The notes below the pieces were generated by a model. That model made no database searches, was not told where the DNA came from, and saw nothing but the letters and a program-made list of their open reading frames with translations. This document shows, piece by piece, positions 14,676 through 21,527 of a stretch of 38,345 nt of DNA. The DNA is from Alphaproteobacteria bacterium (GTDB lineage Bacteria > Pseudomonadota > Alphaproteobacteria > Rs-D84), in contig JAFZHX010000017.1 in assembly GCA_017554665.1 (NCBI GenBank), positions 1 through 38,345 of the forward strand, in the 5' to 3' direction. How positions within the stretch are numbered: position 1 is the stretch's first letter; every line of letters starts with the position of its first letter. The translations under genes were made by a program, and so were the position numbers.

Positions 14676-16067
14676 TCAATTGCATTTTAGAACAACAGTC
14701 GTGTCTGTTTTTATGTTCTTTACAAACATATCATCATGCGAAACAAGCAGTATTGCACCACGATATTGATTAAGAGCATCTTCTAAAATCGATATGCTTT
14801 TTATTTCAAGATTGTTTGTAGGCTCGTCCAATATCAACAAGTCTGGTTGCTTGTCCCCACCCAAGACTGATGCTAATGTCGCTTTTAACAATTCGCCACC
14901 TGACAAGGTTCCTGCAATTTGTTTTGACGCATCACCACGAAAACCAAAGTTAGCCGCAATAGCATGCGCATCGTGTTTTAAACAACCTGATATATTCATT
15001 ATATTTTCAACAATACTTTTGTTTTTATCTAACAAAGACAGATATTGGTCTAGATATACAATATTGCCAAATGTTTTTACACTGCCCGACAAAGGTCGAA
15101 GCGAGCCGCAAATAATCTTTAACAACGTCGATTTGCCTGAACCATTTTTTCCTGCAAGTCGCACTCTAGATTGGCCGTACATAACAAAATCAAAATTGTT
15201 AAATATCGCCTTGTTGCCGCACGAAAAACACAATCCCGAAACACTTATCAACTCTTTGCTATAAAAGGGTTTGTTTGGCACTGGAATTTTAATCGTTTCA
15301 CAACGCATTTGGTCAGATAAAGATTTTTGCAAAGATATTTGTTCGTCTAACTTTTTTTGAATAATCGCACGCTTTTTCGCCTCTGTTTCTTGGCTTTTGC
15401 CTTTGAGAGCATTTTGCTCTATTCGGCTGCGTCTTGCATTACCGACTTCTTTTTGTTGTTTAAATTCGTGATGTTGACGAGTGTTTTGAGCAATATTGAT
15501 TGTTGTATTTAATCTTGCAATTGACTTTTGTGTATTTGCATATTTGGCATTGATACTATCTGCTTCCGTTCTCTTTTGTTCTATATAGAAATCATAGTTG
15601 CCACCATACACTTTTAAAGAACCATTTTTAAGTTCTATAACCTTGTCCATTTGTTGTAACAACTCTCTATCATGCGAAACAATTACTACACCTTTTGGAT
15701 ATGATTTTAATTGATTAAAAAACACACCTTTGGCATCTGTATCAAGGTTGTTTGTAGGTTCGTCCAGTAGCAGAACATCTGCACCTTGGTCCAACGCACG
15801 CATCAATGCAAACATTTGCTGTTCACCACCACTTTTAGAATTAGATACATTTATTTGATTCAACATATAAACACTGGCACTACTGGAAACATTGCCAGAA
15901 TCAGGCAATAAATCACCAGCCAACAACTTTAACAAAGTTGTTTTGCCACAACCATTATCGCCAATAATCGCCACATGCTCGCTATCACTAAACGCAATAG
16001 AAACATCGTCTAATAAATTATTGTCGTTATATCCAAAAAATACTTTTGATAAAGAAATTAAAGCCAT
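14676..16067 (-). CDS. ABC-F ATPase, ribosomal-protection (resistance) type
   Basis: A soluble protein of 463 residues with two ATPase domains and no membrane segments. Domain 1: Walker A GDNGCGKTT (36-44), signature KSGGEQ (78-83), Walker B LLLDEPTNNLD. Linker about 155-255, basic and helical. Domain 2: Walker A GKNGSGKST (306-314), signature LSGGE, Walker B LLILDEPTNNLE. Domain 1 is compact: the signature follows the Q-loop by only a few residues, the layout I recall for Vga/Msr-type antibiotic-resistance ABC-F proteins and unlike EttA or Uup. Such proteins bind the ribosome and displace antibiotics. I start at ATG 16,067 (AAGGG 7 nt upstream), rather than 16,103. A TTGACA (16,125-16,120) upstream is a possible -35. 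Which drug, if any, is unknown. Confidence 0.88.
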   Translation of the reverse strand: MALISLSKVFFGYNDNNLLDDVSIAFSDSEHVAIIGDNGCGKTTLLKLLAGDLLPDSGNVSSSASVYMLNQINVSNSKSGGEQQMFALMRALDQGADVLLLDEPTNNLDTDAKGVFFNQLKSYPKGVVIVSHDRELLQQMDKVIELKNGSLKVYGGNYDFYIEQKRTEADSINAKYANTQKSIARLNTTINIAQNTRQHHEFKQQKEVGNARRSRIEQNALKGKSQETEAKKRAIIQKKLDEQISLQKSLSDQMRCETIKIPVPNKPFYSKELISVSGLCFSCGNKAIFNNFDFVMYGQSRVRLAGKNGSGKSTLLKIICGSLRPLSGSVKTFGNIVYLDQYLSLLDKNKSIVENIMNISGCLKHDAHAIAANFGFRGDASKQIAGTLSGGELLKATLASVLGGDKQPDLLILDEPTNNLEIKSISILEDALNQYRGAILLVSHDDMFVKNIKTDTTVVLKCN

Positions 16068-16189
16068 AATAAAACCCTTTTTATTGCAACTAAACGAACA
16101 CATATTTCTATGCGTGATTTGTCAAAAAATTACAATATTACATATGCATCGGGTTTTATCCTTTGTTTAGATTACACACATAAATTGTA

Positions 16190-16205
16190 TTATAAATATT
16201 TATAA
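16190..16205. promoter_or_regulatory. Perfect 16-bp AT palindrome between divergent genes
   Basis: TTATAAATATTTATAA lies between the ABC-F gene and the SemiSWEET gene, 19 bp upstream of the latter's -35. It may be an operator. The all-AT content makes chance a real alternative. Confidence 0.3.
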
Positions 16206-16224
16206 AATCAAGATTTTTTACAAT

Positions 16225-16252
16225 TTGCGCATCTATGTTTTTTATGTATAAT
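16225..16252 (+). promoter_or_regulatory. Promoter of the SemiSWEET gene
   Basis: TTGCGC (16,225-16,230), 16-bp spacer, TATAAT (16,247-16,252). The ATG follows 28 bp later with AAAGGA in between. Confidence 0.65.
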
Positions 16253-16280
16253 CTGTACAAAATAAAAAAGGAAAGTATTC

Positions 16281-16580
16281 ATGACACAATTTATCGGAGA
16301 AGCATTTGGTTATATATGCGGTATTTGCACAATGATTTCTTTTATTCCACAGGCCATAAAGTCTATACGAACACGAAACGTAGCAGGACTGTCATTATCT
16401 ATGTATTTTATTTACTGTACTGGCTTGGTATTTTGGATACTGTACGGAATATATCTAAAATCAATTCAAATGATAATATGCGATGTTATTACATTGCTAT
16501 TTAGTGGCATTATTTTATACTTGATTATAGTGGATAGACGCAAAAAAAGACTTTGTTCAAACAGCAAAAAAATGGTATAA
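16281..16580 (+). CDS. SemiSWEET / PQ-loop sugar transporter
   Basis: A 99-residue inner-membrane protein with three membrane helices (residues about 5-24, 39-58, 65-85). The PQ-loop motif FIPQAIKSIRTRNVAGLS spans helix 1 and the following loop, with Pro23 and Gln24; this is the signature of MtN3/SemiSWEET proteins, which work as dimers and let small sugars pass down their gradient. Length is right for the family. AAAGGA sits 9 nt before the ATG and a clear promoter precedes it. The basic tail (DRRKKR) fits the positive-inside rule. The next gene has its own promoter, overlapping the end of this one. Confidence 0.9.
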   Translation: MTQFIGEAFGYICGICTMISFIPQAIKSIRTRNVAGLSLSMYFIYCTGLVFWILYGIYLKSIQMIICDVITLLFSGIILYLIIVDRRKKRLCSNSKKMV

Positions 16581-16581
16581 T
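16553..16581 (+). promoter_or_regulatory. Promoter of the 16,609 gene
   Basis: TTGTTC (16,553-16,558), 17-bp spacer and a perfect TATAAT (16,576-16,581), lying over the end of the SemiSWEET gene. AAAGGA precedes ATG 16,609. Confidence 0.75.
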
Positions 16582-16608
16582 ACAATCATAATCATCAAAG
16601 GACAAAAT

Positions 16609-17121
16609 ATGAAAATTCTAGCAAATCTAGTTATTTTTGGCGTTCCATACGGCGCACAAACTTCTGTATGCGATGCAAAAACAGCCCATTTTCTAAAACT
16701 ATTTTACGTAAAGAGACACGGTATACATACAAAAGCTTTCTTAAGACCAAACGGCGAAAATCACTATGTGTTTTTAGTTTATCCAGATGAAAACAATAAA
16801 TTTATGGATGCAAACGGACGCACTGGCTCTCACTTTGGAATGGATTTAATTTTAAAAAACCAATATTCACTGAATCCAGAGAGAATATATAATTTGTTAC
16901 GAGAAATATACGAACATCATATCAAAGGTAAAGTTATTCAAGAATTTCCAAACGGAAATAAAAAATGGATAGAAAAAGATCTTCGTGCCAACAATGATAA
17001 AATTGCACAAGATGCGGGAAAAGAAATGTCAAAACTTATTCAAACCGACCCAAGATTTAATTTTGCTGGCGAAATAAGAAACACAGTACAAGCACCAACA
17101 ATATCACCAGAACGAAATTAA
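16609..17121 (+). CDS. Unknown protein with a papain/transglutaminase-like Cys-His-Asp pattern
   Basis: A 170-residue protein I cannot assign to a family. The order Cys21 (SVCDAKTAHFLKLFYVKRHG), His52 in NHYVFLVYPD, and Asp67 in KFMDANGRTG resembles the catalytic Cys-His-Asp layout of small papain-fold cysteine peptidases and of phage proteins with an H-x-F/V-L...D-x-x-G pattern. The N-terminal hydrophobic stretch (ILANLVIFGVPYGAQ) could be a weak signal or simply a core strand. The last 40 residues look disordered. It has its own strong promoter and a terminator, so it is a single-gene unit. Function is a suggestion from pattern only. Confidence 0.7.
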   Translation: MKILANLVIFGVPYGAQTSVCDAKTAHFLKLFYVKRHGIHTKAFLRPNGENHYVFLVYPDENNKFMDANGRTGSHFGMDLILKNQYSLNPERIYNLLREIYEHHIKGKVIQEFPNGNKKWIEKDLRANNDKIAQDAGKEMSKLIQTDPRFNFAGEIRNTVQAPTISPERN

Positions 17122-17148
17122 AAAAAAGCCCAAACGGGCGTTTTTTTA
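17121..17148. terminator. Bidirectional terminator
   Basis: GCCC (17,128-17,131) and GGGC (17,136-17,139) around AAAC, flanked by seven A on the left and seven T on the right. It serves the plus-strand gene ending at 17,121 and the minus-strand gene ending at 17,146. Confidence 0.82.
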
Positions 17149-17475
17149 ACGAGTCATTTCTTCCAAAGCACTTAGCATTGCGTCAATAGCATCTGTCGTA
17201 GGTTTTATTCCGTCCTTGACAGTTTGATTCATAGAGCCTGTACATAACATTAAGTTACGATGCTGTTCCAAAGCTGTTTTTGGTGCCTTGAACACCATTG
17301 CATCATACAATTCTGATTGCCCACGAATTAAATTCGATACGATTTCTACCCCTTCGGCAAAACCTTGATTCTTTCTTGCATTGCCTGCTTTCTTGACAAT
17401 TTTTTCCAGTTTTTCCGAACGTTTTTTTAATTCTTCCTGTGCGTCATTGACGCGCTTGTTAACATAATCCGCCAT
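17146..17475 (-). CDS. Small helical protein of unknown function
   Basis: A 109-residue protein with no signal peptide or membrane helix. The first third is a charged amphipathic helix (NKRVNDAQEELKKRSEKLEK), probably coiled coil; the rest is helical too, ending in DAIDAMLSALEEMTR. I do not recognise it. AAGGAG lies 7 nt before the ATG, so the start is good, and its stop abuts the shared terminator. It resembles in style the small helical proteins at 18,780 and 21,528 but lacks their membrane anchor. Confidence 0.72.
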   Translation of the reverse strand: MADYVNKRVNDAQEELKKRSEKLEKIVKKAGNARKNQGFAEGVEIVSNLIRGQSELYDAMVFKAPKTALEQHRNLMLCTGSMNQTVKDGIKPTTDAIDAMLSALEEMTR

Positions 17476-17540
17476 TATAATCTCCTTTTATAACTTGTAT
17501 TATACCACAAATCTATACAATCAACAAATATATAAAAAAA

Positions 17541-17732
17541 AACGATGAGGTTATTATCGGAAATCATGTATGGGTTGCAAGTATGGTAACTATACTTAAA
17601 GGTACAAAAATTCCTGACAACTGTATTGTTGGTGCACGCAGTTTGGTTAATAAAAAATTTGACGAACCAAATGTTATACTGGTTGGCATACCTGCCGTAA
17701 TAAAAAAGCGTGGCATACAGTGGGAAAGATAA
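17541..17732 (+). pseudogene. Remnant of a hexapeptide-repeat (left-handed beta-helix) acyltransferase
   Basis: A 63-codon stretch on the plus strand, open back to about 17,481 but with no usable start. It translates as DEVIIGNHVWVASMVTILKG, continuing with TKIPDNCIVGARSLVNKKF and ending NVILVGIPAVIKKRGIQWER. This is the classic C-terminal part of acetyltransferases of the WbbJ/CysE/LbH group: the I-G-x-x-V-W-x-A-S step, the IPDNCIVGARSLV turn, and the GIPA-x-x-I/K end. The N-terminal two thirds of such an enzyme are absent, replaced by the start region of the minus-strand gene at 17,475. It ends 5 bp from the HtrL-like gene, which suggests a decayed surface-polysaccharide locus. Confidence 0.8.
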
Positions 17733-17737
17733 TATTG

Positions 17738-18670
17738 TTACAATAATATATCATAACCACCAGTTGCAACCTTGGCATATAAGCCCTGGTAACCAGTTAT
17801 ATATTTTAATTCAAACAAATCATCTGTATCCAGTTTCATCATAGCTTGGAATATACCTTGGTCAACACAGACTAAGCTATGCTTTTTCATAATCTTGCGA
17901 GCACGTTCAAACGCAGCATAAAAATCACAACACAATTCTTTTGGCACCATAAAACAACCACCCGGCACATCATAGTCCGCATTTACCATTGCAATATCAA
18001 CCAATCTTTGTTTTACAAGTCGTTCTGCATTCGCAGGCAAAATAGGCTTGCCAAATAAGAACTTATACAAATCATACACAAAACGTGGAACATAATGTGG
18101 ACGCGATTTACCAAGTGTTTTTGCAATCGTCATACGAACACGTTTTGGTTTAGCATCTATAACACCTGTCCAACCATCCCACAAAGGAGAATTTGCATAC
18201 TTAGGACTGAATGCACCACCATCCATCCACATAAAATAATCACTATTAAATTTGTTGTTTTTTGCAGCCCAGTCAACAACTGCGGCCTTGGCAAACATCA
18301 ATGGCAAATAGTTAGTCCACATTTCCGGAGAACGACGATGTAAAAAATATCCAACATTATGTTTCATCGAATGCATAATTTGACAATAAGATTCGCGTTC
18401 TGCCCAATGAGGCAACTCTGTTATTTCCATAACATTCATATTAACTTTGTCTGCTAAGCCGTTTGCTTTCAAATATTCTACCGTACAAGAATCACACCAC
18501 AATGCAATATGGTCAAAACTTTCACACAACTTTTTTAATGAAGGCAAATAAAACTCTTCAAAACTTCTGTTCCCGCCATTTAATGCTGCTAAATTACCAG
18601 CATCAGGCATTTTGAATAACATTGTGCAAATTGTGATATCTTTTCTAGAATTTTTGCGTATCGCAGACAT
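17738..18670 (-). CDS. HtrL/YibB-like putative glycosyltransferase
   Basis: A 310-residue protein with no membrane segment. It resembles the HtrL_YibB family, proteins linked to lipopolysaccharide or capsule gene clusters whose enzymatic role is not proven. Landmarks: an N-terminal TICTMLFKM strand, HWAERESYCQIMHSMKHNVG, WTNYLPLMFAKA, FMWMDGGAFS (residues 146-155; the acidic motif is DxD-like as in GT-A folds), then VPGGCFMVPKE and VCVDQGIFQ, where the last two segments look like a glycosyltransferase acceptor region. The acyltransferase remnant next door supports a polysaccharide context. The upstream 108 bp is shared with the divergent 18,780 gene. Confidence 0.65.
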   Translation of the reverse strand: MSAIRKNSRKDITICTMLFKMPDAGNLAALNGGNRSFEEFYLPSLKKLCESFDHIALWCDSCTVEYLKANGLADKVNMNVMEITELPHWAERESYCQIMHSMKHNVGYFLHRRSPEMWTNYLPLMFAKAAVVDWAAKNNKFNSDYFMWMDGGAFSPKYANSPLWDGWTGVIDAKPKRVRMTIAKTLGKSRPHYVPRFVYDLYKFLFGKPILPANAERLVKQRLVDIAMVNADYDVPGGCFMVPKELCCDFYAAFERARKIMKKHSLVCVDQGIFQAMMKLDTDDLFELKYITGYQGLYAKVATGGYDILL

Positions 18671-18744
18671 TTTAATTCCTTTGCTTGCTATTAATATACT
18701 AAAGTACTATAGGAATTAAATCAAATAAAAACCATATCAACCTG

Positions 18745-18772
18745 TTGAATTTAAATATTTTAATGCTAGAAT
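18745..18772 (+). promoter_or_regulatory. Promoter placed for a leaderless transcript
   Basis: TTGAAT (18,745-18,750), 16-bp spacer, TAGAAT (18,767-18,772). Transcription would start about 18,779, directly at ATG 18,780, and there is no Shine-Dalgarno sequence. Confidence 0.6.
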
Positions 18773-18779
18773 ACTCGTC

Positions 18780-19619
18780 ATGAAAAAAAATACTATTATT
18801 CTTTTTACCGTTATTGCTTTGAGCGCAGGTATCATTATTCCAACAGGCTTTAAAATTAAAGAGCATAAAACAAAAAAACAAATCAAGCTAGAACTTGACA
18901 GTACTTTAATTCCAGCCGCAGAAAAGGAATTGAATGCACTCGTAATAAAACAACGCAATTTGCGTGATAGCATTGTGTATTATAACGATTTACTTGCAAA
19001 ACAAACTCAATATTCTCAAATAGCAAAACAAGTTCCAAAACTTAGACATATTATGGTTTTGTTAGAACAAGTTTCGCAACAGTGGCACAGTAAACACAAC
19101 ACTCTCCAAGATTGTGCCAGCCTTTTTGATTCTACTTTTGATACACCGCAACATATACAACAGCAACTAGACTATATTGAAAACGGTCTTATTTCTAAAC
19201 AAGTTATCGCCGACAATCGTTTTGATTATATTACAGAACTTGTATATTCTAATCTGGAACACGACACAGAACTATTTATCAGACACGATAAAAACATTGT
19301 GCAGAACGAATATTATTTTATCAATTCTTTTTACAACTCTTTAAAACTCACATATGACATGTTGCAAGTGATTGATAAATCTCAAACTATCATCAATAAA
19401 AAAGACTTGAAGCAACTTGAAATAAAAGTTGGTCATTTGTTGCAAGAGTTTAAAAAAATTAATACCACATACCAAGCAAATAAAACTTTTGAAAAATTGC
19501 AAACATTTAAACAAGACAAAGAAGAAAATAGAAAGTTGCTAAACAAACAAATTAAAAAATTAGCTAATTTAAAAACTTCTTATGCCGTTGATAAAATATA
19601 CAAAAGCAGACAAAAATAA
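18780..19619 (+). CDS. Unknown membrane-anchored coiled-coil protein
   Basis: A 279-residue protein with a short N-terminal hydrophobic helix (IILFTVIALSAGIIIPTGF, residues 6-24) that would anchor it in the inner membrane or act as a signal; no lipobox Cys is present. The rest is almost entirely helical and hydrophilic, with heptad-like stretches at 41-75 (AEKELNALVIKQRNLRDSI), 90-110 and 230-270 (KQDKEENRKLLNKQIKKLAN). The body would face the periplasm. I do not recognise a family. Its mRNA is probably leaderless (see the promoter). It ends at a bidirectional terminator. Confidence 0.72.
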   Translation: MKKNTIILFTVIALSAGIIIPTGFKIKEHKTKKQIKLELDSTLIPAAEKELNALVIKQRNLRDSIVYYNDLLAKQTQYSQIAKQVPKLRHIMVLLEQVSQQWHSKHNTLQDCASLFDSTFDTPQHIQQQLDYIENGLISKQVIADNRFDYITELVYSNLEHDTELFIRHDKNIVQNEYYFINSFYNSLKLTYDMLQVIDKSQTIINKKDLKQLEIKVGHLLQEFKKINTTYQANKTFEKLQTFKQDKEENRKLLNKQIKKLANLKTSYAVDKIYKSRQK

Positions 19620-19645
19620 AAACGGGTTAAACCCGTTTTTTTATT
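19618..19645. terminator. Bidirectional terminator
   Basis: AAAAACGGG (19,618-19,626) pairs with CCCGTTTTT (19,632-19,640) around TTAAA. The T tract ends the 18,780 gene and the A tract ends the convergent 19,641 gene. Confidence 0.85.
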
Positions 19646-20294
19646 TTTCTTTACTTGAATTGAAAACATTTACAACACTGCGTGTATTCTTTGTTTTTTC
19701 ATACACATCTTGCAAGTCTAATACTTCTATTTCTTTTTTAAATGTCTTTTTACGCAAAAAGCTAGCATCTTCATAGTTTTTTTGTTTCAAATTTGCAAAA
19801 TATTCTGTTGCTAATTTTCTATTTTTATGTTCTTCACGAATTGCTGCCATGCGAGTGTTATCCGCTTCGTGTTTTCTTTTTACAATAATCCAAATCATCA
19901 AATCGAACTGAGATACAGGTTGATTTTTAGATTGTTTAATTGCGTCTTCTTGTTCAAGTTCTGCAACCATAGCCTCTAAATTTAATTGTTTATCTGAAAC
20001 AGGCTCACTAACAGTTTGCAAAACTTTTTTTCTGTTGCGTGCATATTTGCGCGCATCCAAGCGAGCATCTTTGTGAAAAGAGAATTTAATACGTTCAAAG
20101 CTAGCTCGCTTTGCAACATAGTCTAATAAACTTACCAAAGATAATTTATTGACCTTGCTATCATCTTGGGTCTTGGTACGAGCTGTGATTTGCACTTTGC
20201 GTTCAGCAGGACTTTTTACATCTTGTTTTGCATCATGTTTATTTTGCAATCTATCCTTGAATAGGGATACAAAAACAATTGGAAACAACTTCAT
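19641..20294 (-). CDS. Unknown basic, charged protein
   Basis: A 217-residue protein, very rich in Lys, Arg, Asp and Glu. After a short hydrophobic start (KLFPIVFVSLF, residues 2-12, too short to be a sure anchor) the chain is hydrophilic with runs such as DARLDARKYARNRKKV and EEHKNRKLATEYFANLKQKN, suggesting a largely helical or partly disordered protein that might bind nucleic acid. A hydrophobic patch FDLMIWIIVKRKHEAD sits near residue 130. I do not recognise it. AAAGGT lies 6 nt before the ATG. Codon use matches the contig. Confidence 0.7.
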   Translation of the reverse strand: MKLFPIVFVSLFKDRLQNKHDAKQDVKSPAERKVQITARTKTQDDSKVNKLSLVSLLDYVAKRASFERIKFSFHKDARLDARKYARNRKKVLQTVSEPVSDKQLNLEAMVAELEQEDAIKQSKNQPVSQFDLMIWIIVKRKHEADNTRMAAIREEHKNRKLATEYFANLKQKNYEDASFLRKKTFKKEIEVLDLQDVYEKTKNTRSVVNVFNSSKEK

Positions 20295-20382
20295 TTCTTA
20301 CCTTTTTCTTTTGTGTGGGCTGCTAAGGTAACATAGAAGAAATTTATTATCAATACAATTTTTTGCTTTTATTTTAGTTGTA

Positions 20383-21114
20383 TTATTTGCCACTAAAATA
20401 CAATCGAGAATACGCAGCCAGTATATCAACAACCATTCCACGATAACCAAACTTGTCCCAATGATGATCCGCAACATATAAACCTGGCTCAAAAGAGTTA
20501 AACCCTGTTGTTTCCCAATCAATAAAACCAACAATATCAAAAGTATCCGGATTCAAAATAAAATTCTGTCCAATATCATTATGAAACCAACCATATAAAT
20601 AACCTGGCTTTTCTGTCTTTTTAGGCTTTAAATCACGAATTTCAACAGGGTCCGCACATCCAATATCATACATAAACTGTGCAATCTGCGTTGCAATATG
20701 ATGACGATTCGCCATCGCAATACGAGGAGGAATTTCACCCAGGACTACACCTGGAAAAAATTCGTATTTACGAACTGCTATATCGCGCCATTTTATAATT
20801 TCCATTTCTGGAATCTTTAATTTAGTATATTTGCGCAATGCAGTTGTTATGCGCATCTCACGCAGGGCGCGTTCCGCACCGTCATCACACAAAGGGAACT
20901 TGAACGCAAATTGAGAATTAACCAAAACTATAAAATTTTTGCAACCACCACCAACACAAGTTGTAAATTTAGCATTTTTATCACCAATATATTCACGAAC
21001 AAACTTTACAAAAGGTCTTGTGTTATATCTAATTTTTACACGCATCAAATCGCGTTTGGATTTATTAGGTACAAAACCGCATATAATATTTGAAATAAAA
21101 TGACGAAATTTCAT
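20383..21114 (-). CDS. APH-fold (aminoglycoside phosphotransferase/choline-kinase-like) kinase
   Basis: A 243-residue cytoplasmic protein with a small-molecule kinase fold. The catalytic loop HNDIGQNFIL (178-187) carries the H-x-D-x4-N pattern (Asp180 base, Asn184), and GFIDWETT (196-203) is the metal-binding DFG equivalent (Asp199). The N lobe shows a candidate ATP Lys72 in FAFKFP and GGGCKNFIVLV (55-65) as a possible glycine loop. Length is a little under the usual 260-300. The N-terminal ~40 basic residues are extra. Substrate unknown; related enzymes act on sugars, choline, amino sugars or antibiotics, and no resistance role can be claimed. AAAGGG precedes the ATG by 6 nt. Confidence 0.8.
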   Translation of the reverse strand: MKFRHFISNIICGFVPNKSKRDLMRVKIRYNTRPFVKFVREYIGDKNAKFTTCVGGGCKNFIVLVNSQFAFKFPLCDDGAERALREMRITTALRKYTKLKIPEMEIIKWRDIAVRKYEFFPGVVLGEIPPRIAMANRHHIATQIAQFMYDIGCADPVEIRDLKPKKTEKPGYLYGWFHNDIGQNFILNPDTFDIVGFIDWETTGFNSFEPGLYVADHHWDKFGYRGMVVDILAAYSRLYFSGK

Positions 21115-21180
21115 AACTTACCCTTTGACTGATATGTTTCTATTATAGCAATAAAAATATTATAACAAGAAAAAGTTTCA

Positions 21181-21208
21181 TTTGAAAAACATAATAAATA
21201 AGTATAAG
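21181..21208 (+). promoter_or_regulatory. Promoter of tRNA-Glu
   Basis: TTTGAA (21,181-21,186), 16-bp spacer, TATAAG (21,203-21,208); start of transcription near 21,215, just before the tRNA. Confidence 0.55.
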
Positions 21209-21221
21209 ATTGTATGCAGAC

Positions 21222-21296
21222 GCTCCCATCGTCTAGCGGTTAGGACATCAGATTCTCATTCTGGTAACACGGGTTCGAGTCCCGTTGGGAGTGCCA
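21222..21296 (+). tRNA. tRNA-Glu (anticodon CTC)
   Basis: The acceptor stem GCTCCCA pairs with TGGGAGT (one G-U), with discriminator G and encoded CCA (21,294-21,296). The anticodon stem TCAGA/TCTGG encloses TTCTCAT with anticodon CTC (21,255-21,257), reading GAG. The D arm (CGTCTAGCGGTTAGGACA) is typical of tRNA-Glu. In a low-GC genome a CTC isoacceptor would complement the essential TTC one, not seen here. Its 3' end is part of a duplicated 64-bp repeat. Confidence 0.95.
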
Positions 21297-21343
21297 GTTC
21301 TTAATATGGCCGTGCTGGACAACGGCGAACCTCTCTAGGCAAT
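21280..21343 (+). repeat. Direct repeat copy 1, spanning the 3' end of tRNA-Glu
   Basis: Sixty-four bases that start in the T arm of tRNA-Glu, include its acceptor strand and CCA, and run 47 bp into the flank. They recur at 21,396-21,459 with one difference (C at 21,331, T in copy 2). Confidence 0.93.
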
Positions 21344-21395
21344 CCAACTGTTCGTCGCTAATAACGCAACTCACAGGGATTTTTTTCTTTCGGTT

Positions 21396-21459
21396 TCCCG
21401 TTGGGAGTGCCAGTTCTTAATATGGCCGTGCTGGACAACGGCGAACTTCTCTAGGCAAT
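21396..21459 (+). repeat. Direct repeat copy 2 (duplicated tRNA-Glu 3' end)
   Basis: Matches 21,280-21,343 at 63 of 64 positions, offset by 116 bp. It contains the acceptor half and CCA of the tRNA but no anticodon or D arm, so it is not a functional tRNA. The 52 bp between the copies hold no gene. Beyond the second copy lies the promoter of the 21,528 gene. Confidence 0.93.
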
Positions 21460-21470
21460 TTATTTTATAG

Positions 21471-21498
21471 TTGACAATTGTTGTTTTTGTACTATATT
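21471..21498 (+). promoter_or_regulatory. Promoter of the 21,528 gene
   Basis: A consensus TTGACA (21,471-21,476), 16-bp spacer and TATATT (21,493-21,498). AAGGA lies before ATG 21,528. It begins 12 bp after the second repeat copy. Confidence 0.8.
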
Positions 21499-21527
21499 TA
21501 TAGTAATAACTAAACAAGGATATCAAA

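Noticed and set aside
14676..16103. ABC transporter ATPase of an exporter
   Set aside because: Two ATPase domains in one soluble chain joined by a basic helical linker, no membrane protein gene adjacent; this is the ABC-F layout.
17481..17540. Start of the acyltransferase frame in this stretch
   Set aside because: The frame is open but contains no ATG, GTG or TTG in a plausible place, and the bases belong to the promoter and ribosome site of the opposite gene.
21280..21459. Prophage or integrative island at tRNA-Glu
   Set aside because: Only 52 bp lie between the repeat copies, and no integrase, transposase or phage gene is in the window.
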